DNA of 64,000 nucleotides from Paralichthys olivaceus (taxonomy: Eukaryota > Chordata > Actinopteri > Pleuronectiformes > Paralichthyidae). Shown piece by piece: positions 12,901 through 25,931 of this stretch. Position 1 is the stretch's first letter. Each line of letters begins with the position of its first letter. The translations under genes were made by a program, and so were the position numbers. Below the pieces are notes generated by a model that made no database searches, had not been told where the DNA came from, and saw nothing but the letters and a program-made list of their open reading frames with translations. Where the stretch lies: positions 13,269,001 through 13,333,000 of the forward strand of contig NC_091111.1 of assembly GCF_024713975.1 (NCBI RefSeq), in the 5' to 3' direction.

Positions 12901-14065
12901 TGCCACTGAAGAAAATGCCCCTATCACAGAGGTAATTCAGGTTGTGGATGAAGAGATATCTTCTACCATGTATTGTACTACAATGACCACCATTACAAAG
13001 GAGACTGTAGTCCTATCATGTGAGGAGGCCCCTGTCATCACAGAAACAGTGGTTGGCATCGCCCCGCTCAGTTTGGAGTCTGACCAGGTGGCAAGCTCAG
13101 AGGAGGTCCCCATAAAGGAGGAAGACACAGTTGTGGAGACTGTGGAGGCCACTGCCGTTGAGATCCTAGAGCCAGAGAGTCCTGCTGTCAGTGAGCAGGC
13201 AACAGAAAAGATAGAAGAAATCCAGGATGAAGTGCAGCAGGCCTGTGAGATTGAGGCTCAGAGCCAGGTAATTGCCCAGACTTTCCTTCAGGATGCCATG
13301 GATAAAGTTTCAGAGACCACACCTGAACCCCAAAAGCCTGCCACCACCCCATCACCAGTCCAGGCAACAGCAGGAACAGAGGAAGAGATCATAACTGATA
13401 ACATTGTCATCACTGACACCCCTGTCGCTGTCGTCTGCGACAAACCAGTACCGAAGTCACCCCCGCAGCTTCATGTTGCCATGGAGGTCATTGACACATT
13501 AGCTTTAGAAGTCACAGAGAGCCTTGATGCATCAGTAGAAGAGGAGAAGAAGGAGGCACCAGTGGAAGAGTTAAAGCAAGCTGTGGAGGTTAAAGTAAGT
13601 GAAGAAGAAACTGTTGTAGTGGAAGAAGTCGTAGAGGGTGTCGCAGAGGTGGAGAAGGAACAGAGCAAAGAGGAGGAGGTGAAACCACAATCAGAGGAAT
13701 CAGAGAAGAACAAAGAAACAGAGATCCACATGCCAGTCCAGGTGGTCCTGCAGACAGCACATCTGGTGGAGGAGTCATTGGTGGAAGAAGAGGTGGTGGT
13801 AGAGTTTGACAGCAACGGTCCAATGAACGACAGCACTAGCGTAGAACCCACAAGCCCCACAAGCATAAAAAAACTCTCTACACTGTCAGAAGAAGCTCAA
13901 GCAACGGCATCAGGAGAGGTCACAGAGGCAGCAGCGGACCAGCCAGAGACAGAGAAAACGACATCAGGGAAGTGCGCAGAGGTGATGGCCCAGGTGATGG
14001 AGGTGATTGAGGAGGCCGTGAAGGAGATCGAGCCTGTGTCCACAGAGATCACAGCAACATCATGA
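9936..14065 (+). CDS. akap12: A-kinase anchor protein 12 (gravin/SSeCKS), large coding exon
   Basis: AKAP12 scaffolds PKA, PKC, calmodulin and receptors beneath the plasma membrane and cytoskeleton. This exon carries residues 9-1384 of the short isoform. Basic amphipathic segments with the family pattern lie at about 71-90 (GFKKIFRFVGFKF), 184-210 (SPFRKLFGGGIFSNLRKK) and 323-345 (SPLKKLFTGAGLKKLS). Three Trp-centred repeats follow: AWSSFKRLVTPKK (about 418), SWEALMCMGGTKKR (about 503) and TWDTLKRMVMSKSK (about 587). The conserved DTPAVVPLSEYD lies near 660. The rest is acidic, low complexity and probably disordered. A C-terminal amphipathic helix, AEVMAQVMEVIEEAVKEI (1356-1373), sits where mammalian AKAP12 binds PKA RII; SQVIAQTFLQDAMDKV (about 1118) is a second candidate. 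The start is set by the acceptor at 9934-9935. Human AKAP12 is longer, about 1,780 aa. Confidence 0.96.
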
Positions 14066-14069
14066 GCAG
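14066..14069 (+). other. akap12: akap12 3'UTR remnant and splice donor
   Basis: Four bases after the TGA stop the exon ends at CAG|gtgaga. The stop is so close to the junction that the 3'UTR intron would not be expected to trigger nonsense-mediated decay. Confidence 0.75.
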
Positions 14070-15477
14070 GTGAGATGGACATTTGCATTACAACTTTTTT
14101 TATTTTGTTATATATGACCATGTAGATAAACAAAAATCATCTAAATTGAAGTCTTTTATTATTGTAAAAAAAGTGAGGAATGAAAAAATTTAGCTAAATA
14201 GCTACTTTCAAAATTCCTATGTTGGCCTATCACACAATCTTCTCAAAATAGCTTTTTTTTAAACATCAATGGGTCCTACTTTTATTAGGGAGAAGGGGAG
14301 GGGATTCACCCACTAACCAGATGAAAAAGCTTTTGTCCGGGCTACGAGTAACCAGGGGACCTTTGATATCAAAGCAGGAATGCCGCCATTGACCCGTTCT
14401 TTGTAGGCTGGGGTCTAGGCAAGGGAAGCGGTGTGTGAGGGGCAGATGAACTTGTGCTGAAAGACTGATTATGATTCCTCCGCTCCCTCCTGCTGTTTTC
14501 CTTCTATCAAAGGCTCAGTATGGAGTCAAGAAACCATGTCGAAGTTCGCATTTGTTAGATTCAATTACAAAGCTTCAAAGACCCAAAGTAGAGTTTGAGC
14601 TGTTTTGATTGAATTATATTTTCAGTATGAGTGTTGTGATGTTTTTAGTTACACTTTGTTTGATACGCCCAATTAAGAGGAGGAAGAAATCAGTTGTTCC
14701 TATGCTTTTTTGTTTTTTGCACTTTATTCACTCAATTATTCTATAACACAAAACAAAATAACACTGTTCAGAAGGATTTAGCAGCTTAATGGAGGCAATG
14801 GTACAGCAAACCACATTAATTAAGTGTGAGATGCATGTTTATTCAAAGAAATAGAAACAAATTTTGTGTAAAAATTATTGTAAAAAAAAGAATGTAATAT
14901 TTAGATTTAATATTTAAATTGAAATAAAATATCAAAATACAAAGTAACAATTTGCACATAAATTTTTTAAATTTCTTGAAGGTTAATTTAAATAATTATT
15001 GAGTCATAGATTATGTTCTCTTTTATGTTCTCTTTTTTTACTGAACTAACATCAGTCTGAACAAGGTTGTTTTTAGCAGTTTATAGGAAAAAAGTGCATC
15101 TTGTATTTCCATGACAATGCAATGGGAGCTCAAAATCTTTATTGACATTTATTAAATCAGTACGTTGAATTAATGATTTGATGCTGACAGATCTTCTCTC
15201 AATATTATATATGAGCTGAAATCACATGTGCTACTGAATACACAAATTGATGATCTGAATGGTGACAAAAACTAGAGAAAACCATATAAGAAGTCCTATA
15301 CCCTCCCCTCCCTGTGTAATATCTCTTCATTATATTGAAATACAGATAAACAAATCATGATATTATTTGCTTCCTTATTTGCTTCTGAATGTGATGTAAA
15401 GGTCTTGTTTTATCAGGGATGAAATGCTAAAGCTTTTGCTTGTTCCTAATGTCTGCGTCTGTGTTGCTCCACCACAG
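14070..15477 (+). other. akap12: akap12 intron within the 3'UTR
   Basis: AT-rich stretch from the gtgaga donor to an acceptor ending CCACCACAG at 15477. No open frame of note. Confidence 0.65.
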
Positions 15478-17805
15478 GTGAAGATACTAGACTGATGCCT
15501 GGGAGACGCACTGTCTGGACCAGGAAGTGAGTGATAACAGAGAGAGAGAGAGAGAGAGCGAGAGAGAGGCTGCTCTATGCTGAGACTGGGCCCCGCCCAT
15601 TCTGTCCAGAGAGACTGAGTGAACAACAGCTCTGCAGTTCTCTCCATCTCCCCTTCCACCCGTACTCTGACCCTATTCTGCAGACCCCTGTCACGACGAC
15701 GTGACGTCACACCCTCGGCCCCTTCACTCACTCTCTCTCACACACACACACACTCACGCATGTCCCATGCCTCAGAAGCATCTCCATCTGGCTTGTAATC
15801 GGTGTGATGTATGTTCAATGTCTCAGTGACTTTCCATTGCCCTTGCTGCATTAGGCAAGAGTCCGCAACCTGGTCTGAGTGTGTCTGTGCATGTGTGTGT
15901 GCGCGCGTGTGTTTGTACGTGTATAGTAGCAAGAGTGAGATGGTGTCAGAAGGTGAAGAGACGGAGGATTATTATCTTGTGTATTGTATTTATATCTTGA
16001 ATATTCTTTCATTCACCCCAAAGTCTTTATTTTTCTTTTTTTGGTCCCTTTTGTTATTGTATGGACAGTGTTGCCTGTTTTTAAAATTCCAACATTAAGC
16101 TGTGAAACAGTAGGTTATTCTTTTTAGCAGCATTATGACTGTTGACACAGAGAAACATCTAAAAAAGTAAAATGTACCAAAACGAAACTGTTGCATAAAA
16201 GTGACTTGTGCACCGCAGCTTTTTTTTCTGTCATACTCTGAAGATTATTTCAAGCATCTGTAGCATTTATAACTAAACCACGGTACAAGATACTGTGCGC
16301 AGAGATGAAAACAGCAGCGCAGAGAGAATGAAGCTATCCACCAGAATTTGCACCATGTGTTTGACTTTTGACACATTCTCTCATCACACTGTGCTCTTCA
16401 CTCTGCAGCCTAACAAGACACATAGTAAGCTTAGTGTAGATAAGAAAAAAAACAAACCACTGCCTGATTTACTGTGAAATAAATATTGTTACACATTGTT
16501 TCATGTAATAATACAATAAAATATGATTATAACACCATTTGGTCATGTGGCAGAGGTATTTGCTAAAGAATGATACGTTTGGGTGTTTTCTTCGACAGAG
16601 TCATGCTGGGAAAAAATGTGCATGTAAGAAACGGTTACAAAGCAAATCCTGTTCACTTTGTCAAGTGGTTTTCTGAGTTATTATGTAACATATGTGTCAT
16701 TGGTGTGTGGTAGTTTAGTTGAGGTTTAACACCTTTCTTTAAGGCTGTATCCATTTCTTCACGGAAATACAGAATGTTGATGCCCTCTGTTGCCTCCAAA
16801 AAGTAGTGCACCCTTCAATCTACGTCATTTGTGTTGTTTTGACTTCAACTGTACATGTCAACAAGGGCGATCGAGTATGAAAATGGTCTTTGTTCTGTTC
16901 AGTCTTATGTCAGACCTGCTTTATTTCATGTCCCACGACCAAGCGTGATAGCTCAGGTTCACTGAGAACATTAGACTCTGTTGTGGCTTTAGTGAGAGAC
17001 ACATAGACTGCATGGTACCATAAATAACAGCAAATGCTATTTAGTTCCTAATTTAAAAGCCAAATCGAGTTAGGATAAATCAGAGAGTCATGGTCTTTCC
17101 ATTTCTCACTGGACTAATTCTATTGTTTAGGTTGCATGCAGTTAAAGGCCTAAAGCTCGGCGACAATCCTAATTAATAACTTGAGTTGCAAAGTGGTAAA
17201 TGTTTTAGGATGGCATCTGAAACATTCCAGTTAAAGCACCAAAACAAACATGTAGCTGTGAGTTTCACTGGTATTCGTTCATTTGCAACCATTGTTGACA
17301 AAGTTGCTCGGTGAGTGCTTCTTTATCCATTTTAATTTGGCGACTCATAGTTTATTTAGCTTTATGACCAAACCAGAGCAGCATTGGGAAGCACTGACCC
17401 CTGTTAGGTCATCGCTTTCCTTCACTTTGACTCCAGAAGGCGTGACACATTCATGACACATGCTTTATGTAAAAAAGAATTAAACAAGTGATTTAAAAAT
17501 AACAGTGAACTAAAGGATTTTGTTGCATAATGTAAAGCATTTAGTTGTAGGACACTCGGCCACCGTCAGTTCTGCCTGCTTTTTGTAACACTGTGAAGCT
17601 GTTAACATTTGTACAGATTGTATACTTACTGTATGTACTTAAAATCATATTGTTTTAATATTAACTACAATAACCTGCAGACATTTAGCATATTACTCAC
17701 CTAGCATGGTCTTAATTGCCTTTTATATTTTCCAAGCTGTTAATAGTAAGGATACAGAAACTTGTCTATATTTCAATCAATAAAGGTAGAGAAAATCGGT
17801 TTCTG
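15478..17805 (+). other. akap12: akap12 3'UTR exon
   Basis: Non-coding terminal exon after the acceptor at 15476-15477. Poly(A) signals AATAAA occur near 16479 and 16515 and at 17779-17784; the last is the likely distal end. A GA-rich run lies at about 15538-15568. The short open frames are not credible genes. Confidence 0.65.
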
Positions 17806-18119
17806 TTTCGTATGAATTTCTGGATCTCATAAAACATTATTAACATTTGGGAAAAAGATTTAACTAATTGGTGACGTGTTATTTTACCCAAAGCATTGAA
17901 TAAATAAAAAGGTTTTTGACCTTTTGGTTAATTAATGTAATTGCCAACATCTAAAACCCTTCCTGAAGGTAGCCAGAATCCAGGTGAGTGCATAAAGATG
18001 TAAATGAAAATAAATTAAATACTACTTTAAATAATATAAATAAAAAGAAGCAAGAATTGTTGATAAATATTAAATCATGAGATGTGATCAGGCAAAGATG
18101 AGACAAAAACATACACAAT

Positions 18120-21028
18120 TATAAAAAGATCATGTTTTTATTGTTCTTTCTACACTGAAAAAAAAAGTGTGTTTGTACAGAAAGATTTCTCACATTCCTG
18201 AGAACACAGACCGATCACAGTAGATGTCAGATGGGCACAGGGGGTGGGGGGGTTATAGGGGGGGTTTGTGTGCACTCAATATCATGGGTTGGGGTCCTCA
18301 CTAGTCCAGAAATGATTGATTTGGTTACAGTGGACAGAAAAGAATATTTCACACTCCTCTTCCTGAGATACTGAGATGTTGAAAACACACAAAAGACACA
18401 ACGCAGTGGTTGAGTAAAATAATTGAGCTCTAAGAAATGAATGTCAGTAGCACAGCATTTGAACAACAATCCTTCCCTGTTAGTTGACATATAACACTTG
18501 TAAGATTATGCTCACAGACATTTGTTTTATTGATTTATATTCCGAAGAGAATAGATATATTTCCCCTTCACCTCAGACCTGAGTAGAGCAAAGAAGAACA
18601 GCGCCATCTAGCTAAACACTGGACTCATTGCATCAGAGCAACAACTGTTCAATACTTTTCATTGAGGGATTTTTAAGTACAGAGAAAAAAAACTCATAAA
18701 AGATTATTTTAAATAGTATCTCATAGTATATGTTCATTGTCACAAAGCCACAGTTTAGGATGAAAGTTCTGTCGGGTGAAAATGGCTCAAAATAAAAAGA
18801 GAAAAAATAAAATGCTCATTAAATGTGCTAGGGATGGGCTTTTTATTCTAACATTAAAAGGTAGAAACAATTTAACAAAGGCTATATTTTATAATATTTT
18901 CACAGGACACATTCATGTGATTTTGTGTGGTTTGGTTAATCACTCATCTTTGAGGTTATATTCTGAATCAAATTAATAAAAGGTGTCTACTCTAATCCCT
19001 GCTGTGTCAGCTAGGATAACGAATTAATTGGATTTTATGTAGAAATTTGGAGGACATGAGTTTTTGGAATCTAATGGATTTAATATATTGGAAAAATCAA
19101 AAACAAATCTGCACCATAAGGTGCAATTTTATATTAAATCAAAACAATTCAGTTTTTAATTCATTTATTTCTGAATGAAACAATAATATTGACAGTTTTA
19201 CAGACCTATGGCCAATAACATTGTGAAATGTGAGTGATAAAATATGTAAGAAGTTCACAGTTAAATTGCAGATTTGCGACATAGAAATCAAAACATATGT
19301 TCCTGGTATTATCTCATATCAAAATGATACTGCTGGAGCTTATCACGCTTTACATGTGTAAACGTGACCAATTACGTAACTGCCTCATCCTTTTGCTTGC
19401 TTCACATTTATTGGACATGTTTGTAAATATGTTTCACAATTTCCAGTCATCAGTAGTACACAGGAAGTGTTGTCCCAAAGAATAGATGTTGCTGTAAGTT
19501 TATAATAAATAACACATTTCATATAACACATGTGTCCAGACAGTCTACCACAGGGAGACGTCACCCTGATCATGGATTTCTCGCAAACATCTGCCTGAGT
19601 TTAAATGTCCTCCACGCTGAAACAAACTTCACCATGTTCACCTGCATATTTTCTCCCATCAATGTTTTGTCCTTTAAAATAATATACTAATGTTGCACTA
19701 CATATCCTATCTGATCTGGGCAAAGATAAAGAACAAATATAAATGTCAGAAGATTTACAATATTATCCATCTACAATACAGAGAAAGTTTCCCTTTGTAC
19801 AAAATGAATAAGGAGGTTAGCAATTAGTAAAAATTTGGCAATGGGAAAAGAATTATCTTTAAAATATAACTTCTTCTTAAAAGTTTAAACAAAGATAATC
19901 AAGCTCAGGTTTCACTCATGCCCATCCCTAATACATACTCTTGTTAAACCAAATGTATTCCTATTTTGAAACCTATTTTTCTACTAATAGATATATACAA
20001 CTTTGAAATATGTATTCTTTGTAAATATAGCGCTGTATATAAAATTAGAAAAGCATGTCAAATGAACTTAAGGGATTTTTAAGGGATAGACGCAAGCAAA
20101 TGATAACGCAAATGATATTTACAGGATCACCTCGCACCAAGGTATGTGTGTGGGGTGGTGGAACATGTTTCTTTAAAGTTACACAACATAACAGAAAAAA
20201 AAGAAAAGTTGAAATAATCAAGGTTTCTTATGATTTGACCAACATCTGTTGTCTTCCAATTTATATGATGAAATTTGTTTTAATATGTTGCAATCACACA
20301 GGAACCATAACAAAACACAGAATAAACAACTAAATGGTTGCGTTGAAGGGTGTGATTAACTTTCATAACATGACAATTTCAAGATGTTTATTCTGCTGAG
20401 CCAAAACGTAAATGGAAGTCAAATGTACTTTCCTACATATCGGGCATCAACTCAGATTGTCTCAGGCCTGAATGTTCTGTGTGCTTCGAGCAGGGATTAT
20501 AATCTATACCGGATGTGCAGAATCAGACGCTAAATACAACCATAGAGAAACAACTGTCCTGTTCAGCTCGAGTGGGTTTGTTAGTAGTTTCCTTTCCTCA
20601 AACCTTCCCTCAGCCAACTCATCTCACAACATGCCTTCTCTTCCGGAACTGTCTCAGCTTCCTCTTCCCTTTGTACACCGCGACAGCAACTCGTGGTGAA
20701 GGCTGACATGCGAGACTCTAAAACTACAAGAGGAAACATCATCACTTTCATCTCCCTTGTTGGTGTTTAACTTAACATTGGGCCAATTAAATTATTTGCT
20801 TTTCTTTATGATGTTGGTTTTAACTCCTGAGAGCTAAAGGCCATTAACTTTAAACATTTTCACACAGGATCAAATAAACAAAAAATCAAAAATAATGAAC
20901 CCAACAAAAACCAAAACAACTTTAATTATTAGCTCAACAACCTCCAACATACATACCCTGACTAGCTTTAGCTTACTAATAACCATAATTTAGAAAGTGT
21001 TAAAAAGGACAGAAACACAGTTTTGGCA
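18120..21028 (-). other. zbtb2: zbtb2 3'UTR and akap12/zbtb2 tail-to-tail gap
   Basis: Downstream of the zbtb2 stop on the - strand. Minus-strand AATAAA signals are at 20387-20392 and 18137-18142, so the UTR is about 0.65 kb or 2.9 kb. AT-rich with no coding exon seen. The distal signal lies only about 350 bp from the akap12 distal signal. Confidence 0.5.
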
Positions 21029-22445
21029 CTACTCTACAAGGATCTCCTCAGTCTTTATGGATTCTAGCGGGGTGCCAGAGTTGGAAGCATCAGAGCCTTC
21101 ATCTTTAGACAAATCTTCACGTTGGAGCAGCATTCCTGCGCCTGTGTTTCCCTGAAGTCCCACTAACCCCCCCTGGGTGAAGCACAGGTGCTTGATCACC
21201 TCATTGGGGCTGGAGAAGGTGGTTGCACAAATGTTACACTTATAAGGCTTTGATGAGCCCAAGAACATCGCCTCCATCTGGCTGCTGTCGTCTCCTGCTG
21301 AGCACAGTTCCATGCTCTGTCGGTCCACCATGGTGTAGGTGTCGGCGCCCTGGTTGAGGCACACGTGGCGGGCTGCCTGGTTGGCGCGGCAGAAGCTCTT
21401 GCCACACGCGCTGCATTTGAAGGGCTTTCCCGTGTGGATGTACATGTGTTCGCGCCAGTGGCTCTTCTGGATGAACTTGCGGCCACAGGTGGAGCATTCG
21501 TACTTCCGCCGCTTCACCTCCCGGTCCAAGTCTGCGCTCTCCAGGTTGTCGATGTCCGCAATGTCTGACGGAGGGGGTGTGTCTGCCTGAGAATTCAATC
21601 CCCCCACCCCCCAGCTGGAAGTGGACACTTCTGCTCGGGGAGAGTCTGAGTTGGTGCCTGAAACAGGCGTTTGCTCGTTGTCACTGATTATCTCGACCGC
21701 TGTACTGGCAGCGGAGGCACTTGACCCTGGCTTGCTTCCCTTAAGGATTCCCTCTATCTCTAACATGCTGTGTTCTCCGGACATGACAGGTGAGAGTGTG
21801 TTACGGGACTCAGTCAGGGTCTGCTGAACAGCTAGGGTGTGCTGCAGGAGGTGCTCTCTCAGCAAGCTTCTCTGGGTGAATCGGCTCCTGCACATGTGAC
21901 AGGAATAATGCTTTCTAAAGGAGGCGCTCCTCTTCATGATGCTGGGCTTTACATGAAGGATGGCACTGACCAAGGAACCATCTGCACTCAGCAAGTCGGC
22001 TCCCCCTTCCTCAGCCTCAGGCTTAGCGCCACTGGTCGAGGCCTCCATGTCTAGGGGCGAGGAAGCCAGCTTGGATGGCGAGGAGTTGCCGTACGAAGCT
22101 GTGACAGCGGGCGGGGACGGAAACTTCCCCTCTGACATGAGCGGATCGACATCTAAGGGAGAGGAGAGCTGCCGTCGAGTGGCAAGTCTGGCTGACAGCG
22201 CCACCTGCTGGTCAGAGATCTGGATGCCATAGAGGGAGGTGGAGAGGTTGATGCTTTGCTCGCGTTGTGAATACACTGACTGGCTGGCCTCCTGCAGGAG
22301 TGGGTAGGCATGCAGGAATCGGACTCCCTGCTCCAGCCGTGCAGGGTCTATCAGCTGGGGAGCAAGCTTGCCTGTGTACATCAGGTTGAGGAGGTAGCTG
22401 AAGATGTCTGGTTGGATGTCAGCAGCCTTTAGGCGCACACAGTCA
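21029..22445 (-). CDS. zbtb2: Zinc finger and BTB domain protein 2, coding exon 2
   Basis: ZBTB2 is a nuclear BTB/POZ C2H2 zinc-finger transcriptional regulator. This exon encodes residues 58-529. It completes the BTB domain (SDCVRLKAADIQPDIFSYLL) and carries four C2H2-type fingers: about 238-260, 373-395, 400-420 and 459-479. The block before finger 2 (TPPPSDIADIDNLE then REVKRRKYEC) and the linker HTGKPFKC match mammalian ZBTB2 closely as I remember it. The last finger ends His-Cys (CCHC). Near the C-terminus IKTE fits a SUMOylation consensus. The Ser/Pro-rich middle (about 110-235) is the divergent part. The acceptor is TTCTCAG|TGACTG on the minus strand; the stop TAG is at 21029-21031. 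Confidence 0.97.
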
Positions 22446-22856
22446 CTGAGAAGCAAACACATTAGAGTTAAATAGTGACAAAAGATTTATAATAAATGAT
22501 TATTATCATGAATAAATCTGTTTGGATGCACTGAGTTCAGTTGGGAAACAATCTCCCACATTGTCAGGAAATAAACAGATCTGTTTTAACTTTAATGCCT
22601 TTATAGACCCTCAGTTTGTCACCACAACCTAATCCACTGATTTGACCAATGACATTAGGTGTGGATTGTAAATCTAAAACGATTTAGATACAATCTAGTG
22701 CTAAAAAGTCTCTATGTTTGACAGCAAGAGTTTCATTGTTATTTCTGTGTTATCTGTAGTTTTGGTATCACAAATTCGAGTTGGGTTTTCTTCTATAGTG
22801 CTTTTTAACTTGATACTGAGCCTGAGTCTCTAACTGTTGCTACATTCTTCCTGTAC
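22446..22856 (-). other. zbtb2: zbtb2 intron splitting the BTB domain
   Basis: A phase-2 intron of 411 bp. Exon ends AG and T join to form Ser58 in ...HQD-SDCVR.... Confidence 0.93.
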
Positions 22857-23037
22857 CTGTCCTGGTGAATGAAGAGCATCCGGAAGTAGTTGGAGAAGGC
22901 AGCGAGGACAGCTTTGTGGGCTTTGAAGAAGACATCTCCTATAGCCACAGTGCAGTCGCACAGGAAGCCAAACTCCCTCTGAGCGTTAAGCTGCTGCAGC
23001 AGGATAAGACCATGGTTGGCCAACTCCATTCTTCAAC
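22857..23037 (-). CDS. zbtb2: zbtb2 first coding exon
   Basis: The ATG is at 23027-23029 on the minus strand, eight bases after an acceptor (TTTGTGCAG). It encodes [20 protein letters not shown] and continues through the [19 protein letters not shown] core of the BTB fold, which mediates dimerisation. The donor is ACAG|gtacag. Coding length is 173 nt, so total CDS is 1,590 nt. The acceptor just before the ATG shows that the 5'UTR is mostly in an upstream exon. Confidence 0.96.
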
Positions 23038-25690
23038 CTGCACAAAGACGCACACACACATGAGCAACAGTGAGTTTCCTGTCTGGAAGGAGACCGGTTT
23101 ATTGTGACCACAAAGAGTCGGGCTGACAGGGGTGATCTAACGACCTTGTAAAGACGAACAGAACACAATGGAGGAGAATCATTTTGTGACACTATAGACG
23201 ATTTGTCTAGCTTTAATGTCATAGAAAGTAATACCAATTACTAGTATGGCGACAGAAAACGTTCATTGTATCGTACCAGTGAGCATTTGGACATGTTTTG
23301 TTTCTTAATGGTTATTAAGAGTTACAACAACTTCTAGGTTAGGTCATTTTCAACAGGAAAACAGACGAGAGTGAGATATTCTCGTTCTAAATATTATTAA
23401 GAGCACATTAGCAAACAGATGATAATCACAGTTTTCAGGCTGCTTCCTGTACAAGCCGCCTCACCACTTTTTTCCTCTTACAACAATTTCCAATATAACT
23501 TTCTCATAATTCCTGGGATGGATAAGATGAACACATAGAAATATGATCAGTGATAAATAATAACAATATGAGTAATTGAATAATTTCTCATATTAATTGT
23601 CAATGTCAAATTTCTAGAGCACGGTTACGGTGCCAGTGGTGTGGAATGAACCTCTAATGTGTCATTTGTCCCTGTTGCTGTGATATAAATAGACTTCCCC
23701 ATCAGGGTATTACTGCTGCAGAGGTTGGCCACTAAATGTTAATGAGACACTGAAACATAAAGATATCATTATCTGTGCAGTTCGATGTCCTGATGCACTG
23801 AAAACACCACTTTGCGCGACTTGGAACTGATGGAGCCAAAACCCTCCACGTTCTATCTCAGTGCCTAAGAGCTCCACTCTGGAGACCAGTGAAATGGGCG
23901 TTGTTGACCTCAAAGGTCAATGAAGGACTACGAGGGCTTCAGGCCATCACATGATCAGGGGTTATGGGTGTCGGCACACATTCCTAAGGCAGAACTGGTT
24001 CGAACCCCCTTCCAGTTGAGAAAGGAAACAGCAGGGGTGAATCTCAGCGGGGGCAGTCTGTTTTCTCTGCCGCACACAGGCACAGAAATGTGTAACGACG
24101 GAGGATGACGACTTTATTGTCCATTTACCTCCAATAAATCATAATTCAGCAGCTCTGCATTCCTCTGCTGTGTATAAACACAGTCAAAAAGCTCACTACA
24201 CATGTGTATTCCATCAGCGAGGTCAGAGTGCAAAGATGCTTGTACTACAGGAAAAGGATCATGTGGAACTCAGCAGCACTAAAACACCCAGCAGCCCTGC
24301 TCCAGTCATCTACAACTTCAATATATACTCAGATGTCAGTTTATTAGGGACACCTATAGCTACAAATAACACAGCAATAAATCCCACATTCATTATCAAA
24401 CTTATATTCACATAAATTCAATCTTGGAGGCTGTAGTTAGCAGTGCAGTTGAAATATATTGTGTTACACATAGTATTAGTAATAGTACAATTTTGTCCAC
24501 CACTAAGGATAAACAAAATGATCACTGAAATTAAGAGTTGATTGATCAACAACTATTTTGATAATATATTATTTTATATTTTCATAAAATAATAGTTTAA
24601 TTCCTTTTCAAACAAATATTTTCACAATCCTTTCTACAAGGATTAAGTACAGAACAGAGAAGCGAGAAAATAACTGGCAGAGGGATTGATAATACTACTA
24701 ATAATACTAACTCTGTAAATATTACAAATATCTAAACACAACAGACCTAGATCTCTCTAGTTTTAACAAGAACTGAACATTACAACCTTCTCGATTTACT
24801 GAGTGTTAGTTTTATCTGTGTGTCCCTAATAAACTGGCAACTGTGTGTATACTCATCATGTCAGTGCTAAAGACCTGCAGACCCCATAACTCTCCATTAC
24901 ATATTATCCCAAATCTCAAATATTCACATTTAAGCAGCAGCCCCTGAGCTGAACAATTAATCAGTCATCAAAATAGTTTGAAATTAATAGAACTACATTG
25001 TCCATGAAAGGCTTCAGTTTAGTGTTACCCCAGAAAACATGATTTGTCTCCTTGTCAGTCACAACATCCAACATGATGACAAATATGTGCTCAAGTGTCA
25101 CAATTTAGCCAAACACTATTATTTTAATGATAAATATGTTTGTTTAGTGGATCTGTGTTTGGCCGGTAAAGGTTAGCAGACTCATGACATATAAACAGCT
25201 CACATTTGAGTTTGATATATTTCCTCTCCACAGAAACCTCTCTGTGGCCAGCAGGGAGGACGGTGGTTTGTCTGATGTGCTGTTTGAATGATAAAAATTT
25301 GGTTTTCTATTATCTTTATCCACAGAACGTCCTAATGCTTTGTTTGGGGAAGACACAAACAGATCCTACCTGTGTAAATATTAGTAATATGCAAAGATTA
25401 GGTTATTCACATGTGAGCCTGTGATCACTGTTGGTCAATCTTAAAAGTAACGCTACAACTTCTGCTTATATGCTTTTGTACGCAGACTTCTTCGTTCCAA
25501 TGTAGATCTGATCTTTGAGACAAACACACACATAACACAAAGTATCGATCGGCCACAATCAGCCCAGTTTGAATTCACATGATCCACTAAGTTAGCCACG
25601 GCACCACGCGCTGATCAATACTAACTTGTTTGCAAGCGCTAAGCCCCGCCCCTGCATGTAGACACGTGGAACGGTCACTTCCGTAGTGAG
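23038..25690 (-). other. zbtb2: zbtb2 5'UTR intron (probable)
   Basis: No coding exon recognised between the acceptor at 23038 and the CpG-rich region near 25.7-26.5 kb. It contains a TIR element (24325-24854). Otherwise AT-rich. Confidence 0.55.
24325..24854. mobile_element. Non-autonomous TIR element (MITE-like)
   Basis: Inverted termini: a left 'gtcagtttattagggacac' block (24335-24353) is mirrored on the right by 'gtgtccctaataaactggc' (24820-24838), differing at one base, with short TA-rich extensions outside. The interior ('caataaatcccacattcatta' style, then 'aaacaaaatgatcactgaaatta') resembles a DNA element common in percomorph genomes, from memory. About 530 bp with no transposase ORF. 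Confidence 0.75.
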
Positions 25691-25694
25691 ACTT

Positions 25695-25896
25695 TGTGTT
25701 ATTCAGTTATTCACCATTAAAACCGAATGAGCGCGGAGCGGGACGTAAACACGCTTCGGGAATACGAAGATGCAGCGATGCGAGCAGAGGAAAAACAGCA
25801 GTGGAGCGTAAACAGGCGTCTTTTTTTTTTACGGCGCAGGGAGCGCGCCTGCACCGACTGTCGGTTGGTAGTGCTAGCGGGAGAAAACGGAGGGGG

Positions 25897-25931
<35 letters not shown>

